NCBI RefSeq assembly: GCF_003970795.1
Contig: NZ_RWKW01000099.1
Span: 1-56,492 of the forward strand
Source: Aquibium carbonis
GTDB taxonomy: Bacteria; Pseudomonadota; Alphaproteobacteria; Rhizobiales; Rhizobiaceae
Direction of reading: 5' to 3'
Length of the DNA: 56,492 bases
Of this stretch, positions 37,853 through 45,512 are shown piece after piece. The notes below the pieces were generated by a model, which had not been told where the DNA came from, did not search any database, and saw only the letters and a program-made list of their open reading frames with translations. How positions within the stretch are numbered: the stretch's first letter is position 1; each line of letters starts with the position of its first letter. Made by a program: the position numbers and the translations under genes.

Positions 37853-38839
37853 TCAGAGTGCGTTGATCTTGTCGAGCAGGCCTTCCGGCCAGTCGGCCGA
37901 GAATTTGGATGCCTTGTACTTCTCGAGCACGTGGTTGCGGAACGCTTCCTTGTTGGGCTCGTAGACCGTGAGACCTTCGCTTTCGAAGAACGTCACCAGT
38001 TCGGCTTCCTGGCGCAGGGTCTCGGCGTCGAGCGCCGCCTCGAAGTTCAGGGCGCATTCCTGCACCTTGGCCTGCTGATCCGGCGTCATGCTGTTCCACT
38101 TCGACATCGAGATCGTATGCTGATTGTTGGCGATCAGGTGGCCGGTCAGCACGATCTGGTCGGTGACCTCGTGGAACTTCATCGATTTGTTGGCGGTCAG
38201 CGGATTGTCCTGCGCGTCGATCGCCCCGGTCTGCAGGCCGGTATAGACCTCGGTGAAGGGCATCGGGGTCGGGTTGGCGCCCAGCGCCTCGCCGACGAAC
38301 TGCCAGCCCTCGCCGCCCGGCATGCGCAGCTTCACGCCGGCAAGGTCCGCCGGCTCCATGATCTTCCGGTCGCCCCTCAGGTTCAGGTGGCGCGTGCCGA
38401 TATAGGCATTGGCCAGAACCTTGACGTTGGCCTTCTCCTCGATCTCCTTCCAGAGATCGGCCAGAGGCTCCGGCCTCATCACCTTGCGCATGTGGTCGTA
38501 GTCGCGGAACAGGTAGGCGGTGCCCAGAATGCTGGTGGCGGGAACCTGGTTGTAGAAATCGAAGATGGCGAGGTTGGCCATGTCGAGGTTGCCGCGCTGC
38601 ATGGCGGTGAGTTCGGTGCCCTGCTTGAACAGCGTCGCCCCGTGGTAGGACTTGAAATCGAACTCGTCACCCAGGCACTCGCCGAACTCCTTGCGCAGGA
38701 TCGTCGTGCGGATGTCGGTTTCGGGAACCGTGTCGGAATAGACGATCTGCACCTTGTCCTGCGCCTGTCCTGCCGAAACGGAGAGCAGGATGGCGAGCCC
38801 CGCCACGCCGCCCATGAATCTTGTCGTCGTCGAACGCAT
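37853..38839 (-). CDS. dctP: TRAP substrate-binding protein (DctP family), first copy
   Basis: A 328-residue exported binding protein from ATG 38839. The signal peptide ends at AGQA-QDK (about residue 27). The DctP fold contains VKLRMPGGEGWQFVGEALGA and PFTEVYTGLQTGAIDAQDNP. It is a close paralogue of the DctP at 34072-35052. It lies 94 bp downstream of aroE and is followed by a hairpin and then dctQM. The likely ligand is a hydroaromatic acid such as shikimate or quinate, inferred from context. Confidence 0.93.
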   Translation of the reverse strand: MRSTTTRFMGGVAGLAILLSVSAGQAQDKVQIVYSDTVPETDIRTTILRKEFGECLGDEFDFKSYHGATLFKQGTELTAMQRGNLDMANLAIFDFYNQVPATSILGTAYLFRDYDHMRKVMRPEPLADLWKEIEEKANVKVLANAYIGTRHLNLRGDRKIMEPADLAGVKLRMPGGEGWQFVGEALGANPTPMPFTEVYTGLQTGAIDAQDNPLTANKSMKFHEVTDQIVLTGHLIANNQHTISMSKWNSMTPDQQAKVQECALNFEAALDAETLRQEAELVTFFESEGLTVYEPNKEAFRNHVLEKYKASKFSADWPEGLLDKINAL

Positions 38840-38933
38840 GAAAATTCCTCCCTTTCCGCGTCGTTCGCCCGGCAATTGCCGCGCGGTTCAGTTCCTGCTG
38901 CCGGACCCGGATCCGGGGCAGGCCCAGGGGGCC

Positions 38934-39842
38934 TCACCCGGCAGTTGCGTCTGCGAAAGCGACGAAGGCCGCCCTCATCCGATCCGTATCCGGCTTGACG
39001 CCGGCAAAGAGTTCGAACGCCCGCACGGCCTGGAACAGCGCCATCCCCTCGCCCGAAAGCGTGCGGCACCCTTTTGCCCGCGCCACGCGCAGGAACTCCG
39101 TCTCGAGCGGGAAATAGATGATGTCGGCCACCCACGTGCCGGCTCCGATCTGATCCGGATCGATCGGCATGCCCGGCACCTTGGCCATGCCGACCGGCGT
39201 CGCGTTGACGATCCCGTCCACCGAGCCGGCGATGTCGGCGGCCGGCGAGGCCTGGCACCGCCCTTCGCCGAAGAAGCCGGAAAGCTTGAGGGCGAGCGCC
39301 TGCGCCCGATCCGTGTCGGTGTCGGCGATCGACAACCGCTCGACGCCGGATTCCAGCAGCGCGTGAGCCACGGCCGCCCCGGCCCCACCGGCGCCGATCA
39401 TCAGGACATGCCGGCGCGGCACGCCTGGAAGCCCGCGCCGGAAGCTTTCGGCGAAACCCCACATGTCGGTGTTGTGGCCAAAGCGTCGGCCGTCGCGAAA
39501 GACCACCGTGTTGACCGATCCGATCGATCGCGCCGCCGGCGACAGTTCGTCGAGCAGCGGCACGACGTCCTGCTTGTAGGGAAAGGTGACGTTGAGACCC
39601 GAGAAACCGAAATCCTCGGCGAAACGCAGGATGTCTGCGACATCGGTCGCCGCACTCATGCAGTCGGTGTCCAGAAGGCGATAGACATAGGGAATGCCAA
39701 GCGCCCGGCCTTCCGCCTCGTGCATGGCCGGCGTTCGCGACAGCTGGATGCCCTTGCCGAGCAGGCCGACGAGAACGGTCCTGTCATGTGACAGGCCGGC
39801 GGCGGGACCGATGTCCGCAACGCTTTCGACGCGATGACGCAA
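38934..39842 (-). CDS. aroE: Shikimate/quinate dehydrogenase (AroE family), catabolic type
   Basis: About 302 residues from TTG 39842, which has a perfect AGGAGG 6 nt upstream. Shikimate dehydrogenase motifs are present: substrate segment GKGIQLSRTPAMHEAEGRAL, catalytic Lys in NVTFPYKQDV, NTD in FGHNTDMWGF, and the nucleotide motif IGAGGAGAAVAHAL. It interconverts shikimate (or quinate) and the 3-dehydro compound. A location at the head of an operon with a TRAP transporter and a QuiC-type dehydratase, under a divergent TetR gene, indicates catabolism rather than aromatic amino acid synthesis. The N-terminus is 20-25 residues longer than most AroE proteins. Confidence 0.92.
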   Translation of the reverse strand: MRHRVESVADIGPAAGLSHDRTVLVGLLGKGIQLSRTPAMHEAEGRALGIPYVYRLLDTDCMSAATDVADILRFAEDFGFSGLNVTFPYKQDVVPLLDELSPAARSIGSVNTVVFRDGRRFGHNTDMWGFAESFRRGLPGVPRRHVLMIGAGGAGAAVAHALLESGVERLSIADTDTDRAQALALKLSGFFGEGRCQASPAADIAGSVDGIVNATPVGMAKVPGMPIDPDQIGAGTWVADIIYFPLETEFLRVARAKGCRTLSGEGMALFQAVRAFELFAGVKPDTDRMRAAFVAFADATAG

Positions 39843-39848
39843 GCAGAT

Positions 39849-39854
39849 CCTCCT
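39849..39854 (-). promoter_or_regulatory. Ribosome-binding site fixing the aroE TTG start
   Basis: Minus-strand AGGAGG lies 6 nt before the TTG at 39842. No ATG or GTG codon lies between it and the conserved N-terminal motif, so it decides the start. Confidence 0.75.
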
Positions 39855-39912
39855 GGCCCGGCGCGAGCCGAACGACCTCCATCGCTCGCCGGCCGGTGTA
39901 TGGACCCAACAA

Positions 39913-39961
39913 TGTACGGGGCGGTTAATTATGTCAAGGGCTTTGTACGAAGCAGTTAATT
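39913..39961. promoter_or_regulatory. Pair of 18-bp direct repeats, candidate TetR operators
   Basis: TGTACGGGGCGGTTAATT (39913-39930) and TGTACGAAGCAGTTAATT (39944-39961) match at 15 of 18 positions, start to start 31 bp (about three helical turns). They lie between the divergent aroE and tetR genes, 71 bp and 36 bp from the two starts. The AT-rich TTAATT core stands out in this DNA. Binding by the adjacent TetR protein is inferred. Confidence 0.65.
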
Positions 39962-39996
39962 CGTGTATGCCGGTGGCATGACGGGAGGAGACGGGG

Positions 39997-40656
39997 ATGG
40001 GTGAAGGCATCGGTTCGGTCGAGAAGGCCGGTCGGGTCGGCTGGAAGCAGGATCCGGAGGGCGTTCGCAGCAACATCGTCGCGGTGGCCATGGCGGAGTT
40101 CGCCCAGAACGGCCTGTCGGGCGCGCGGATCGACGAGATCGCAGCCAAGACCCTGACGTCCAAGCGCATGATCTACTACTATTTCGGCGACAAGGAGGGG
40201 CTGTACCGCACCGTGCTCGAGGAGGCCTATCGCAAGGTCCGCAGCGGCGAGCAGGAGCTGGACCTCGAGCACCTCGAGCCTGACGCGGCCCTTGCCAGGC
40301 TGGTCGAATTCACCTTCGACCACCACAGTTCCAATCCCGACTTCATCCGCATCGTGATGATCGAGAACATCCACCACGGCGCCTATCTCGAACAGTCCGA
40401 CCTGATCGCGACGATGAATGAAGGGGCCATCCGCAAGCTGGAGCAGATCTGCGCGCGCGGGCGCGCCGCCGGGCTCTTCCGCCCGGAGATCGAACCGCTG
40501 GAACTGCACTGGATGATCAGCGCGCTCAGCTTCTTCAACGTTTCCAACAGGCCGACCTTTTCGCGCATTTTCGGAGCCGCCCTCTTTCGACCCGATGGCC
40601 AGAAAATCCTGCGCGGACACGCCGTCGAGATGGTCATGCGCTTCGTCATGGCCTGA
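39997..40656 (+). CDS. TetR family transcriptional regulator
   Basis: A 219-residue regulator. The N-terminal helix-turn-helix (residues about 25-70) has AEFAQNGLSGARIDEIAAKT and SKRMIYYYFGDKEGLY, the classic TetR recognition region. The C-terminal ligand domain is helical. The ATG is preceded by GGGAGGAG. It diverges from the aroE-TRAP-quiC operon and leads the esterase and DUF3237 genes, so it probably controls both, perhaps through the TGTAC/TTAATT repeats. The ligand is probably a hydroaromatic pathway intermediate. Confidence 0.93.
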   Translation: MGEGIGSVEKAGRVGWKQDPEGVRSNIVAVAMAEFAQNGLSGARIDEIAAKTLTSKRMIYYYFGDKEGLYRTVLEEAYRKVRSGEQELDLEHLEPDAALARLVEFTFDHHSSNPDFIRIVMIENIHHGAYLEQSDLIATMNEGAIRKLEQICARGRAAGLFRPEIEPLELHWMISALSFFNVSNRPTFSRIFGAALFRPDGQKILRGHAVEMVMRFVMA

Positions 40657-40688
40657 CCCTTCGCCTCCCAGCCCCACGAGGACATGCA

Positions 40689-41624
40689 ATGCTCGATCCG
40701 GAACTGAAGCCGTTTCTCGACGAATGGCAGCGGCAATGGGCCAAACTCCCGGCCAAGGCCACGCCGCAGGACCGGCGGGCCCATTTCGAGGTGGTCGCCG
40801 CCGAGATGCGCCTGCCGACGCCCGACGGCGTCTCCACCGACCGCGTCGAATGGATCGACACCCCGGCGGGCGCCGTTCGCGTGCGGGTCTTCCGACATGA
40901 AGACGGCGGCACCTCCCAGCCCTGCCTGATCTACATGCATGGCGGCGCCTGGATGCAGGGCAGCCCCGAGACGCATTGGGACATCACGGCCCGGATCGCC
41001 GCCTTCAACCGCCAGACGGTGATCAGCGTCGATTATGCGCTGGCGCCGGAGCATCCGTTTCCGGCCGCGATCGTGCAGGTCGGCGCAGTGGTCGAATGGG
41101 CCTTCGCGCAGGCCGGTGAACTCGGTATCGACCCGACGCGCATCGCCATCGGCGGCGACAGCGCGGGCGGCAACCTGGCGGCCGCCATCGCGCTGAAGTT
41201 CCGCGGGTCGGATTGTCCCCTCCATGCCCAGCTGCTGATCTATCCTGCCGTGGAGTTCGAACAGGCCCGGCCCTCTTTCACCGAAAATGCCGACGGGCCG
41301 CTGCTGACCACCGCCGGCATGCCCGCGGTCAACGCCATGTACATGCCCAACGAGGCGGATCGAGTGGACCCGCTCGCGGCGCCGTTGAAGGCGAAGGACC
41401 ACTCCGGATTGCCGCCCGCCTTCGTGGCGGTGGCCGAGCATGATCCGCTGCGCGACGACGGCATCGCCTATGCGCAGGCGCTGGAGGCGGCCGGCGTCCC
41501 CGTCGTCCTGCATCGGGGCACGGGGCTGATTCACGGCTACCTGCGGGCGATGGAGTACTGCGCGGCGAGCCGGGATGCGTTGCAGGCGATGTGTGCCTGG
41601 CTCGACGAGCGCAACGGGGCCTGA
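40689..41624 (+). CDS. Alpha/beta hydrolase, hormone-sensitive lipase family esterase
   Basis: A 311-residue esterase with the HSL-family HGGAW oxyanion motif (84-88), nucleophile S158 in GGDSAGGNL, D252 in AEHDPLRDDG and H282 in LIHGYLRAM. It would hydrolyse short acyl or aryl esters in the cytoplasm. It lies 32 bp after the TetR gene. In this locus a quinate or shikimate ester (for instance a hydroxycinnamoyl ester) is an attractive substrate, but the sequence alone does not show that. Confidence 0.92.
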   Translation: MLDPELKPFLDEWQRQWAKLPAKATPQDRRAHFEVVAAEMRLPTPDGVSTDRVEWIDTPAGAVRVRVFRHEDGGTSQPCLIYMHGGAWMQGSPETHWDITARIAAFNRQTVISVDYALAPEHPFPAAIVQVGAVVEWAFAQAGELGIDPTRIAIGGDSAGGNLAAAIALKFRGSDCPLHAQLLIYPAVEFEQARPSFTENADGPLLTTAGMPAVNAMYMPNEADRVDPLAAPLKAKDHSGLPPAFVAVAEHDPLRDDGIAYAQALEAAGVPVVLHRGTGLIHGYLRAMEYCAASRDALQAMCAWLDERNGA

Positions 41625-41628
41625 GGCG

Positions 41629-42099
41629 ATGACGCCCGCGATTCCCGCGCTCGAGCACGTCTTCACCATCGTGGCGGAGATCGCCAAGCCGATGTCGGGC
41701 GGGCACTCGGCCGCTGGCGAGCGGCTGCACATCCCGATCCTCGCCGGTTCGGTGGACGGTCCCCGGTTGAAGGGGACGATCATGCCCGGCGGCTCAGACT
41801 GGCCGCTGATCCGGCCGGACGGGACGAGCGAGATCGAGGCCACCTACACGGTCATCGCGGACGACGGCACGCCGATCCTGGTCAGGAACCGTGGCCTGCG
41901 GGTCTCCCCGCCCGAGGTGCTGGCGCGACTGCGGGCCGGCGAAACCGTCGGGACGGACGAGTACTACTTTCGCTCGGCACCGCGTTTCGAGACACCGGAC
42001 GGACCGCACGCCTGGCTGCGAGACCGCATCTTCGTTGCGAGCCTCGCGCCGGACCCGAAGGCGGGCCGGATCGCGATCGACGTCTACGTCGTCTCCTGA
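41629..42099 (+). CDS. DUF3237 (UPF0311) domain protein
   Basis: A 156-residue protein of the DUF3237 family, a beta-barrel-like fold: LEHVFTIVAEIAKPMSGGHS, RLHIPILAGSVDGPRLKGTI, IMPGGSDWPLIRPDG, and TDEYYFRSAPRFETPDG. The family has no settled function but often lies in catabolic clusters for aromatic and hydroaromatic compounds. It starts 4 bp after the esterase stop, so it is in the tetR-esterase operon. Its last 16 bp overlap the 3' end of the convergent FAD dehydrogenase gene. Confidence 0.88.
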   Translation: MTPAIPALEHVFTIVAEIAKPMSGGHSAAGERLHIPILAGSVDGPRLKGTIMPGGSDWPLIRPDGTSEIEATYTVIADDGTPILVRNRGLRVSPPEVLARLRAGETVGTDEYYFRSAPRFETPDGPHAWLRDRIFVASLAPDPKAGRIAIDVYVVS

Positions 42100-43871
42100 G
42101 GATCCTGCCGCTCCGGTGTCGTCGGCGCCGCGGCAGAACCACTGTCCGATGCGGCCTTCGCCGCAGCATGCCTGGCGGCGATATAGCCGAAGACGATGCC
42201 GGGCCCGAGCGTGATCCCCGGCCCCGGATAGACGCCGCCCATGATCGACTGCATGTCGTTGCCGATGGCATACAGGTTTTCCACCGCCGAGCCGTCCTCG
42301 CGCAGCACGCATGCGTCTGCATCGGTGACGAATCCCTGCGCGCTGCCGATGTCGCAGGGATAGAGCCGGACGGCGTAGAAGGGCGCCGTCGCGAGCGCGC
42401 CGAGGGTCGGGTTCGGTCCATGCGACGGATCGCCATTGGCGCGCTGATAGACCGTCGAGCCACGGCCGAACTCGCTGTCGACGCCGCGCTCCGCATGTTC
42501 CTTCATCTGCGCCATCGTCTGTTCGAGGTTCGCGGCATCGATGCCCAGTCGCTCCGCGAGCTCGCGCGGCGTGCGGCCCTCCACCACATAGCCTGACGCC
42601 AGATACCGCTTCAGCCCGCGCGCGCCGGGCCGCACCATGCCGAGACCATATTTCTGCATCGCGGCGTGATCGGCAATCAGGAAGGCCGGGATCGTGGACC
42701 CGGCCTCGTCGCGCTCGATCATCGCCGCCCCGAACAAGTGATAGGAGATGCTCTCGTTGACGAAGCGGCGTCCGTCGCGGGCCACGCACACGGTGCCCGG
42801 CTTGCTGCGGTCGAAGACGAAATGCGGAAACACCGCCAGCGAGCCATCGGCGCGGCGGTTCACCGAGCACGGCGCCCAGAAGCAAGGCTGCCAGGCATCC
42901 CGTCCATGAAACCCGCCGAGCTCCATCGCCATCGCGTGCAGCTCGCCCTTCGGTCCCGGCGCCCCTGGTCCGAACGCGGGCACGGACGGCGGCAGATATC
43001 GTGACCGCATCGGCGCATTGCCGGCAAAGCCGCCGCTGGCCAGAACCACGCCGCGCGTCACGCCAATGCGCCGGGTCACTCCGCCCTGCTCGACGACGAG
43101 GCCATCCACCGTGCCGTTCGTCGCGAGCATCCGGTCGACACGGGCGTCGGTGGCGATGTCGACGCCGGCCCTCCGCGCCGCCAGAAGCAGATGCCCGACC
43201 AGCGCATTGCCCATGACCAGCCGCGTGCCACGGCTTCGGCGGAGCCTGTCGGCGGCATGGCGTCCGACCAGCTTCAGCGTATGCGCGAACGCCTTGGCCG
43301 AACGGGTCATCGTCAGCAGGCTCGCGATGTCGTCGCGGTCGACCATCATGCCGCCGAGAATGGTGAATTCCGGGATCGGCGGCCGCACGAGGTCGAAATC
43401 GTCACCGAGCAGCCGACCATCGAACGGCATGGGTTCCAGCGCGCGACCGAAATGCGTCGAGCCCTCGATGTCGGACAGGTAGTCGGGATGAAACGGCCGC
43501 GCGCGCAGCCGCACGCCGGCCTGGTCTTCCAGGAAGGCCACCGCGTCGGGTCCCGCCGCCAGGAAACGGTCGCGCAAGGCCCTTGGCGAACGGTTGCCGA
43601 CCGTACGGTCGAGATAGTCCGCGGCCTTCTCGACGTCGTCGTCGGCGTCCAGCGCCTGCGCGTGCCGCGTGTTGGGCACCCACAGCGTCCCGGCCGAATA
43701 GGCCGACGTCCCGCCGACATGGGCGGTTCGCTCGATCAGGAGCACGCGACAGCCGAGACGCGCAGCCATCGCCGCGCATGCGAGGCCCGGCGCGCCCGCG
43801 CCGAGCACGGCGAGGTCGTAGACGGCGTCTTCGGGGAGCCCCGAAAGGAACCGGTCGCTGCGCGTCACCAT
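42084..43871 (-). CDS. FAD-dependent dehydrogenase of the fumarate reductase/3-ketosteroid dehydrogenase family
   Basis: A 595-residue flavoprotein. The FAD Rossmann motif LAVLGAGAPGLACAAMAARL starts near residue 20, followed by ERTAHVGGTSAYSAGTLWVP. The cap domain and the C-terminal IMGGVYPGPGITLGPGIVFG FAD segment are typical. There is no signal peptide. Family members dehydrogenate or reduce carbon-carbon bonds next to a carbonyl or carboxylate. It lies 87 bp downstream of the GntR gene on the same strand and may be under its control; alternatively it serves the adjacent shikimate locus, towards which it converges. Confidence 0.9.
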   Translation of the reverse strand: MVTRSDRFLSGLPEDAVYDLAVLGAGAPGLACAAMAARLGCRVLLIERTAHVGGTSAYSAGTLWVPNTRHAQALDADDDVEKAADYLDRTVGNRSPRALRDRFLAAGPDAVAFLEDQAGVRLRARPFHPDYLSDIEGSTHFGRALEPMPFDGRLLGDDFDLVRPPIPEFTILGGMMVDRDDIASLLTMTRSAKAFAHTLKLVGRHAADRLRRSRGTRLVMGNALVGHLLLAARRAGVDIATDARVDRMLATNGTVDGLVVEQGGVTRRIGVTRGVVLASGGFAGNAPMRSRYLPPSVPAFGPGAPGPKGELHAMAMELGGFHGRDAWQPCFWAPCSVNRRADGSLAVFPHFVFDRSKPGTVCVARDGRRFVNESISYHLFGAAMIERDEAGSTIPAFLIADHAAMQKYGLGMVRPGARGLKRYLASGYVVEGRTPRELAERLGIDAANLEQTMAQMKEHAERGVDSEFGRGSTVYQRANGDPSHGPNPTLGALATAPFYAVRLYPCDIGSAQGFVTDADACVLREDGSAVENLYAIGNDMQSIMGGVYPGPGITLGPGIVFGYIAARHAAAKAASDSGSAAAPTTPERQDPQETT

Positions 43872-43958
43872 CCCCGCCGGTCTCCCGGCCGTGACCGGAT
43901 CGCGCCCGCCGCCGACGAGGCGCGCCGCGCGTCGGCGCCGCCGTTCAGGCGAGGAAGG

Positions 43959-44657
43959 TCAAACCAGTTGCAGCGCGTTGGCGTAGTTGGGTTCCATCTC
44001 CGCGATATGCGTCCTGAGCACGGCGTGGAGTGCAGCGACGTCCCGCTTCTTGATGGCCTCGACGATCTCGAGATGTTCCTGGAAGGTCCGCTGGCGATGC
44101 AGCCCGAGTTCGGCGGACATGTGCGCGCGCAACGCCGCGATGCGACCGGCGACGATGTCGTAGGCTTCGACGAAGAAGTGATTTCCGCAATGATCGAAGA
44201 AGGCATTGTGGAAACGCGTGTCGGCGTTCGCATAGGCGAGCGTGTCGTCATTGTCGCGCGCCTTTTCCATCGTCTCGATGGTCTTGGACAGCGACTGGAG
44301 CAACGCCTCCGGCGCGCGTTCCGTGGCGAGTTCGCTTGCCAGCAGTTCCAGCCGCAGCCGGTACTCGACGAGCGCTTGGAGGTCCTCCTTCTCCGGCCTG
44401 AAGACGAAGCTGCCGCGGCGGGGCACGATGGTGATCAGGCCCTGGAGCTGAAGGATCGTCAGCGCCTCCCGCACCGGCGTCCGGCTGACGTCCATCGCCG
44501 CCGCGATCTTCTCTTCCGACAGCGCCTCGCCCAGCGAAAGCTCGCGCTTCAGGATGGCCGCCTTCAACCGTTCGGCAACCGACATCGCCAGCGACTGAGG
44601 CCGGCTGATGGGGCTCTTCTTCATCGGGTTGATGTTCTTGTTTGCCTTCAACGCCAT
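43959..44657 (-). CDS. GntR family regulator, FCD subfamily
   Basis: A 232-residue regulator. Winged helix: SEEKIAAAMDVSRTPVREAL (about 44-63), then TILQLQGLITIVPRRGSFVF. The FCD domain shows ANADTRFHNAFFDHCGN, LHRQRTFQEHLEIVEAIKKR and VLRTHIAEM with the metal-binding Asp/His residues. It diverges from the EthD-like operon across 122 bp that contain a TGA-N2-TAC-N-GTA-N2-TCA palindrome; its own upstream region has the TGACATAC half-site at 44677. This makes it the likely regulator of both copies of that palindrome. Confidence 0.93.
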   Translation of the reverse strand: MALKANKNINPMKKSPISRPQSLAMSVAERLKAAILKRELSLGEALSEEKIAAAMDVSRTPVREALTILQLQGLITIVPRRGSFVFRPEKEDLQALVEYRLRLELLASELATERAPEALLQSLSKTIETMEKARDNDDTLAYANADTRFHNAFFDHCGNHFFVEAYDIVAGRIAALRAHMSAELGLHRQRTFQEHLEIVEAIKKRDVAALHAVLRTHIAEMEPNYANALQLV

Positions 44658-44676
44658 CGTCCCGGCCCCCTGCTTC

Positions 44677-44684
44677 TGACATAC
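44677..44684. promoter_or_regulatory. Half-site of the GntR palindrome before its own gene
   Basis: TGACATAC is identical to one arm of the 44743-44761 element and lies 19 bp upstream of the GntR start, suggesting autoregulation. The second arm is not conserved. Confidence 0.35.
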
Positions 44685-44742
44685 CAGATGCAGACATTAG
44701 ACGAATTCGCTTCACGGTACAGCCTCCACGTCGGCGTCGATC

Positions 44743-44761
44743 ATTGACATACAGTACCTCA
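44743..44761. promoter_or_regulatory. 19-bp element with GntR-type palindrome, copy 1
   Basis: ATTGACATACAGTACCTCA contains TGA-N2-TAC-A-GTA-N2-TCA, a 17-bp interrupted palindrome. The identical 19 bases recur inverted at 52782-52800. TTGACA (44745-44750) is a perfect -35 box, with the weak candidate -10 CAAATA 16 nt later, so bound regulator would block the promoter of the 44780 operon. Confidence 0.75.
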
Positions 44762-44779
44762 AAAGGCAAATAGCGGACG

Positions 44780-45472
44780 ATGGTTTTGACGGAGGTCGAC
44801 GTGACCGGACTGCTTGGACGGGGTGTGCTGGTGAACTGGGGCGGCGTCGTCGCCGAACAGGAGGACGACTACAACGCCTGGCACAGCATGGAGCACATGC
44901 CCGAGCGCCTTTCGGTGCCCGGATTCCGGCGCGGAAGACGGGCAATCGGCGTGGACGGCACCAGCGAGGACCAGAAATACTTCATGATGTACGAGGCCGA
45001 GACGGCCGACGTGTTCGTCTCGCCGCCCTATCTGGCCCGCTTGAACGACCCGACGCCGTGGACGCGGCGCATCCTGTCGGCCTATGTGGCGCCTTCGCGC
45101 ACCGTCTGCCGTGTCCGGCAGAGCATCGGGCGCGGCGTCGGCGGCTGGAACGCCACGGTCCAGTTCGCCGACCCGCTCGGGCCGATCGACTGGCTTCCCG
45201 CCATCGCGGATATCCCGGGTGTGCTGGGCGCCCACATCCTGGATGGCGACACGCAGCTCGGCCAGCAGCCGACGGCCGAGAAGGCGTTTCGCGAGAGCCG
45301 GGGCGAGGTCGACCGCACCGTCGTCGCCGCCATCCTGATCGATTCCTACGATCATCGCGCGGCGGGCATTTCGCTGCGCGCGACGCTCGACCGCCTTGGC
45401 GACGCAGCCGAAGGCGCCATCGCGACGATGTATCGGGTGCAGCACGTCATCGGCGCGGAGGATGCCCGCTGA
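44780..45472 (+). CDS. Tandem EthD-like/dimeric alpha-beta barrel protein, unknown function
   Basis: A 230-residue protein I cannot assign to a named family. It looks like two ferredoxin-like (dimeric alpha/beta barrel) repeats. Repeat 1 (about 14-110) has WHSMEHMPERLSVPGFRRGR, resembling the EthD/muconolactone-isomerase H-x3-H/E pattern; repeat 2 (about 125-225) has IPGVLGAHILDGDTQL and RTVVAAILIDSYDH. No signal peptide or membrane segment. It is the first gene of the GntR-controlled operon, followed by an epimerase and an SDR. A truncated gene at 56129-56492 resembles repeat 2. An isomerase, lyase or small-molecule-binding role is possible. Confidence 0.75.
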   Translation: MVLTEVDVTGLLGRGVLVNWGGVVAEQEDDYNAWHSMEHMPERLSVPGFRRGRRAIGVDGTSEDQKYFMMYEAETADVFVSPPYLARLNDPTPWTRRILSAYVAPSRTVCRVRQSIGRGVGGWNATVQFADPLGPIDWLPAIADIPGVLGAHILDGDTQLGQQPTAEKAFRESRGEVDRTVVAAILIDSYDHRAAGISLRATLDRLGDAAEGAIATMYRVQHVIGAEDAR

Positions 45473-45512
45473 CCCTTCGTCATCCGGCACGCGCGAGCGG
45501 AGAGGGCAGACC

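Noticed and set aside
38934-39842. Biosynthetic aroE of the aromatic amino acid pathway
   Set aside because: Operon context with TRAP transporter and quiC, plus a divergent TetR, indicates a catabolic enzyme.
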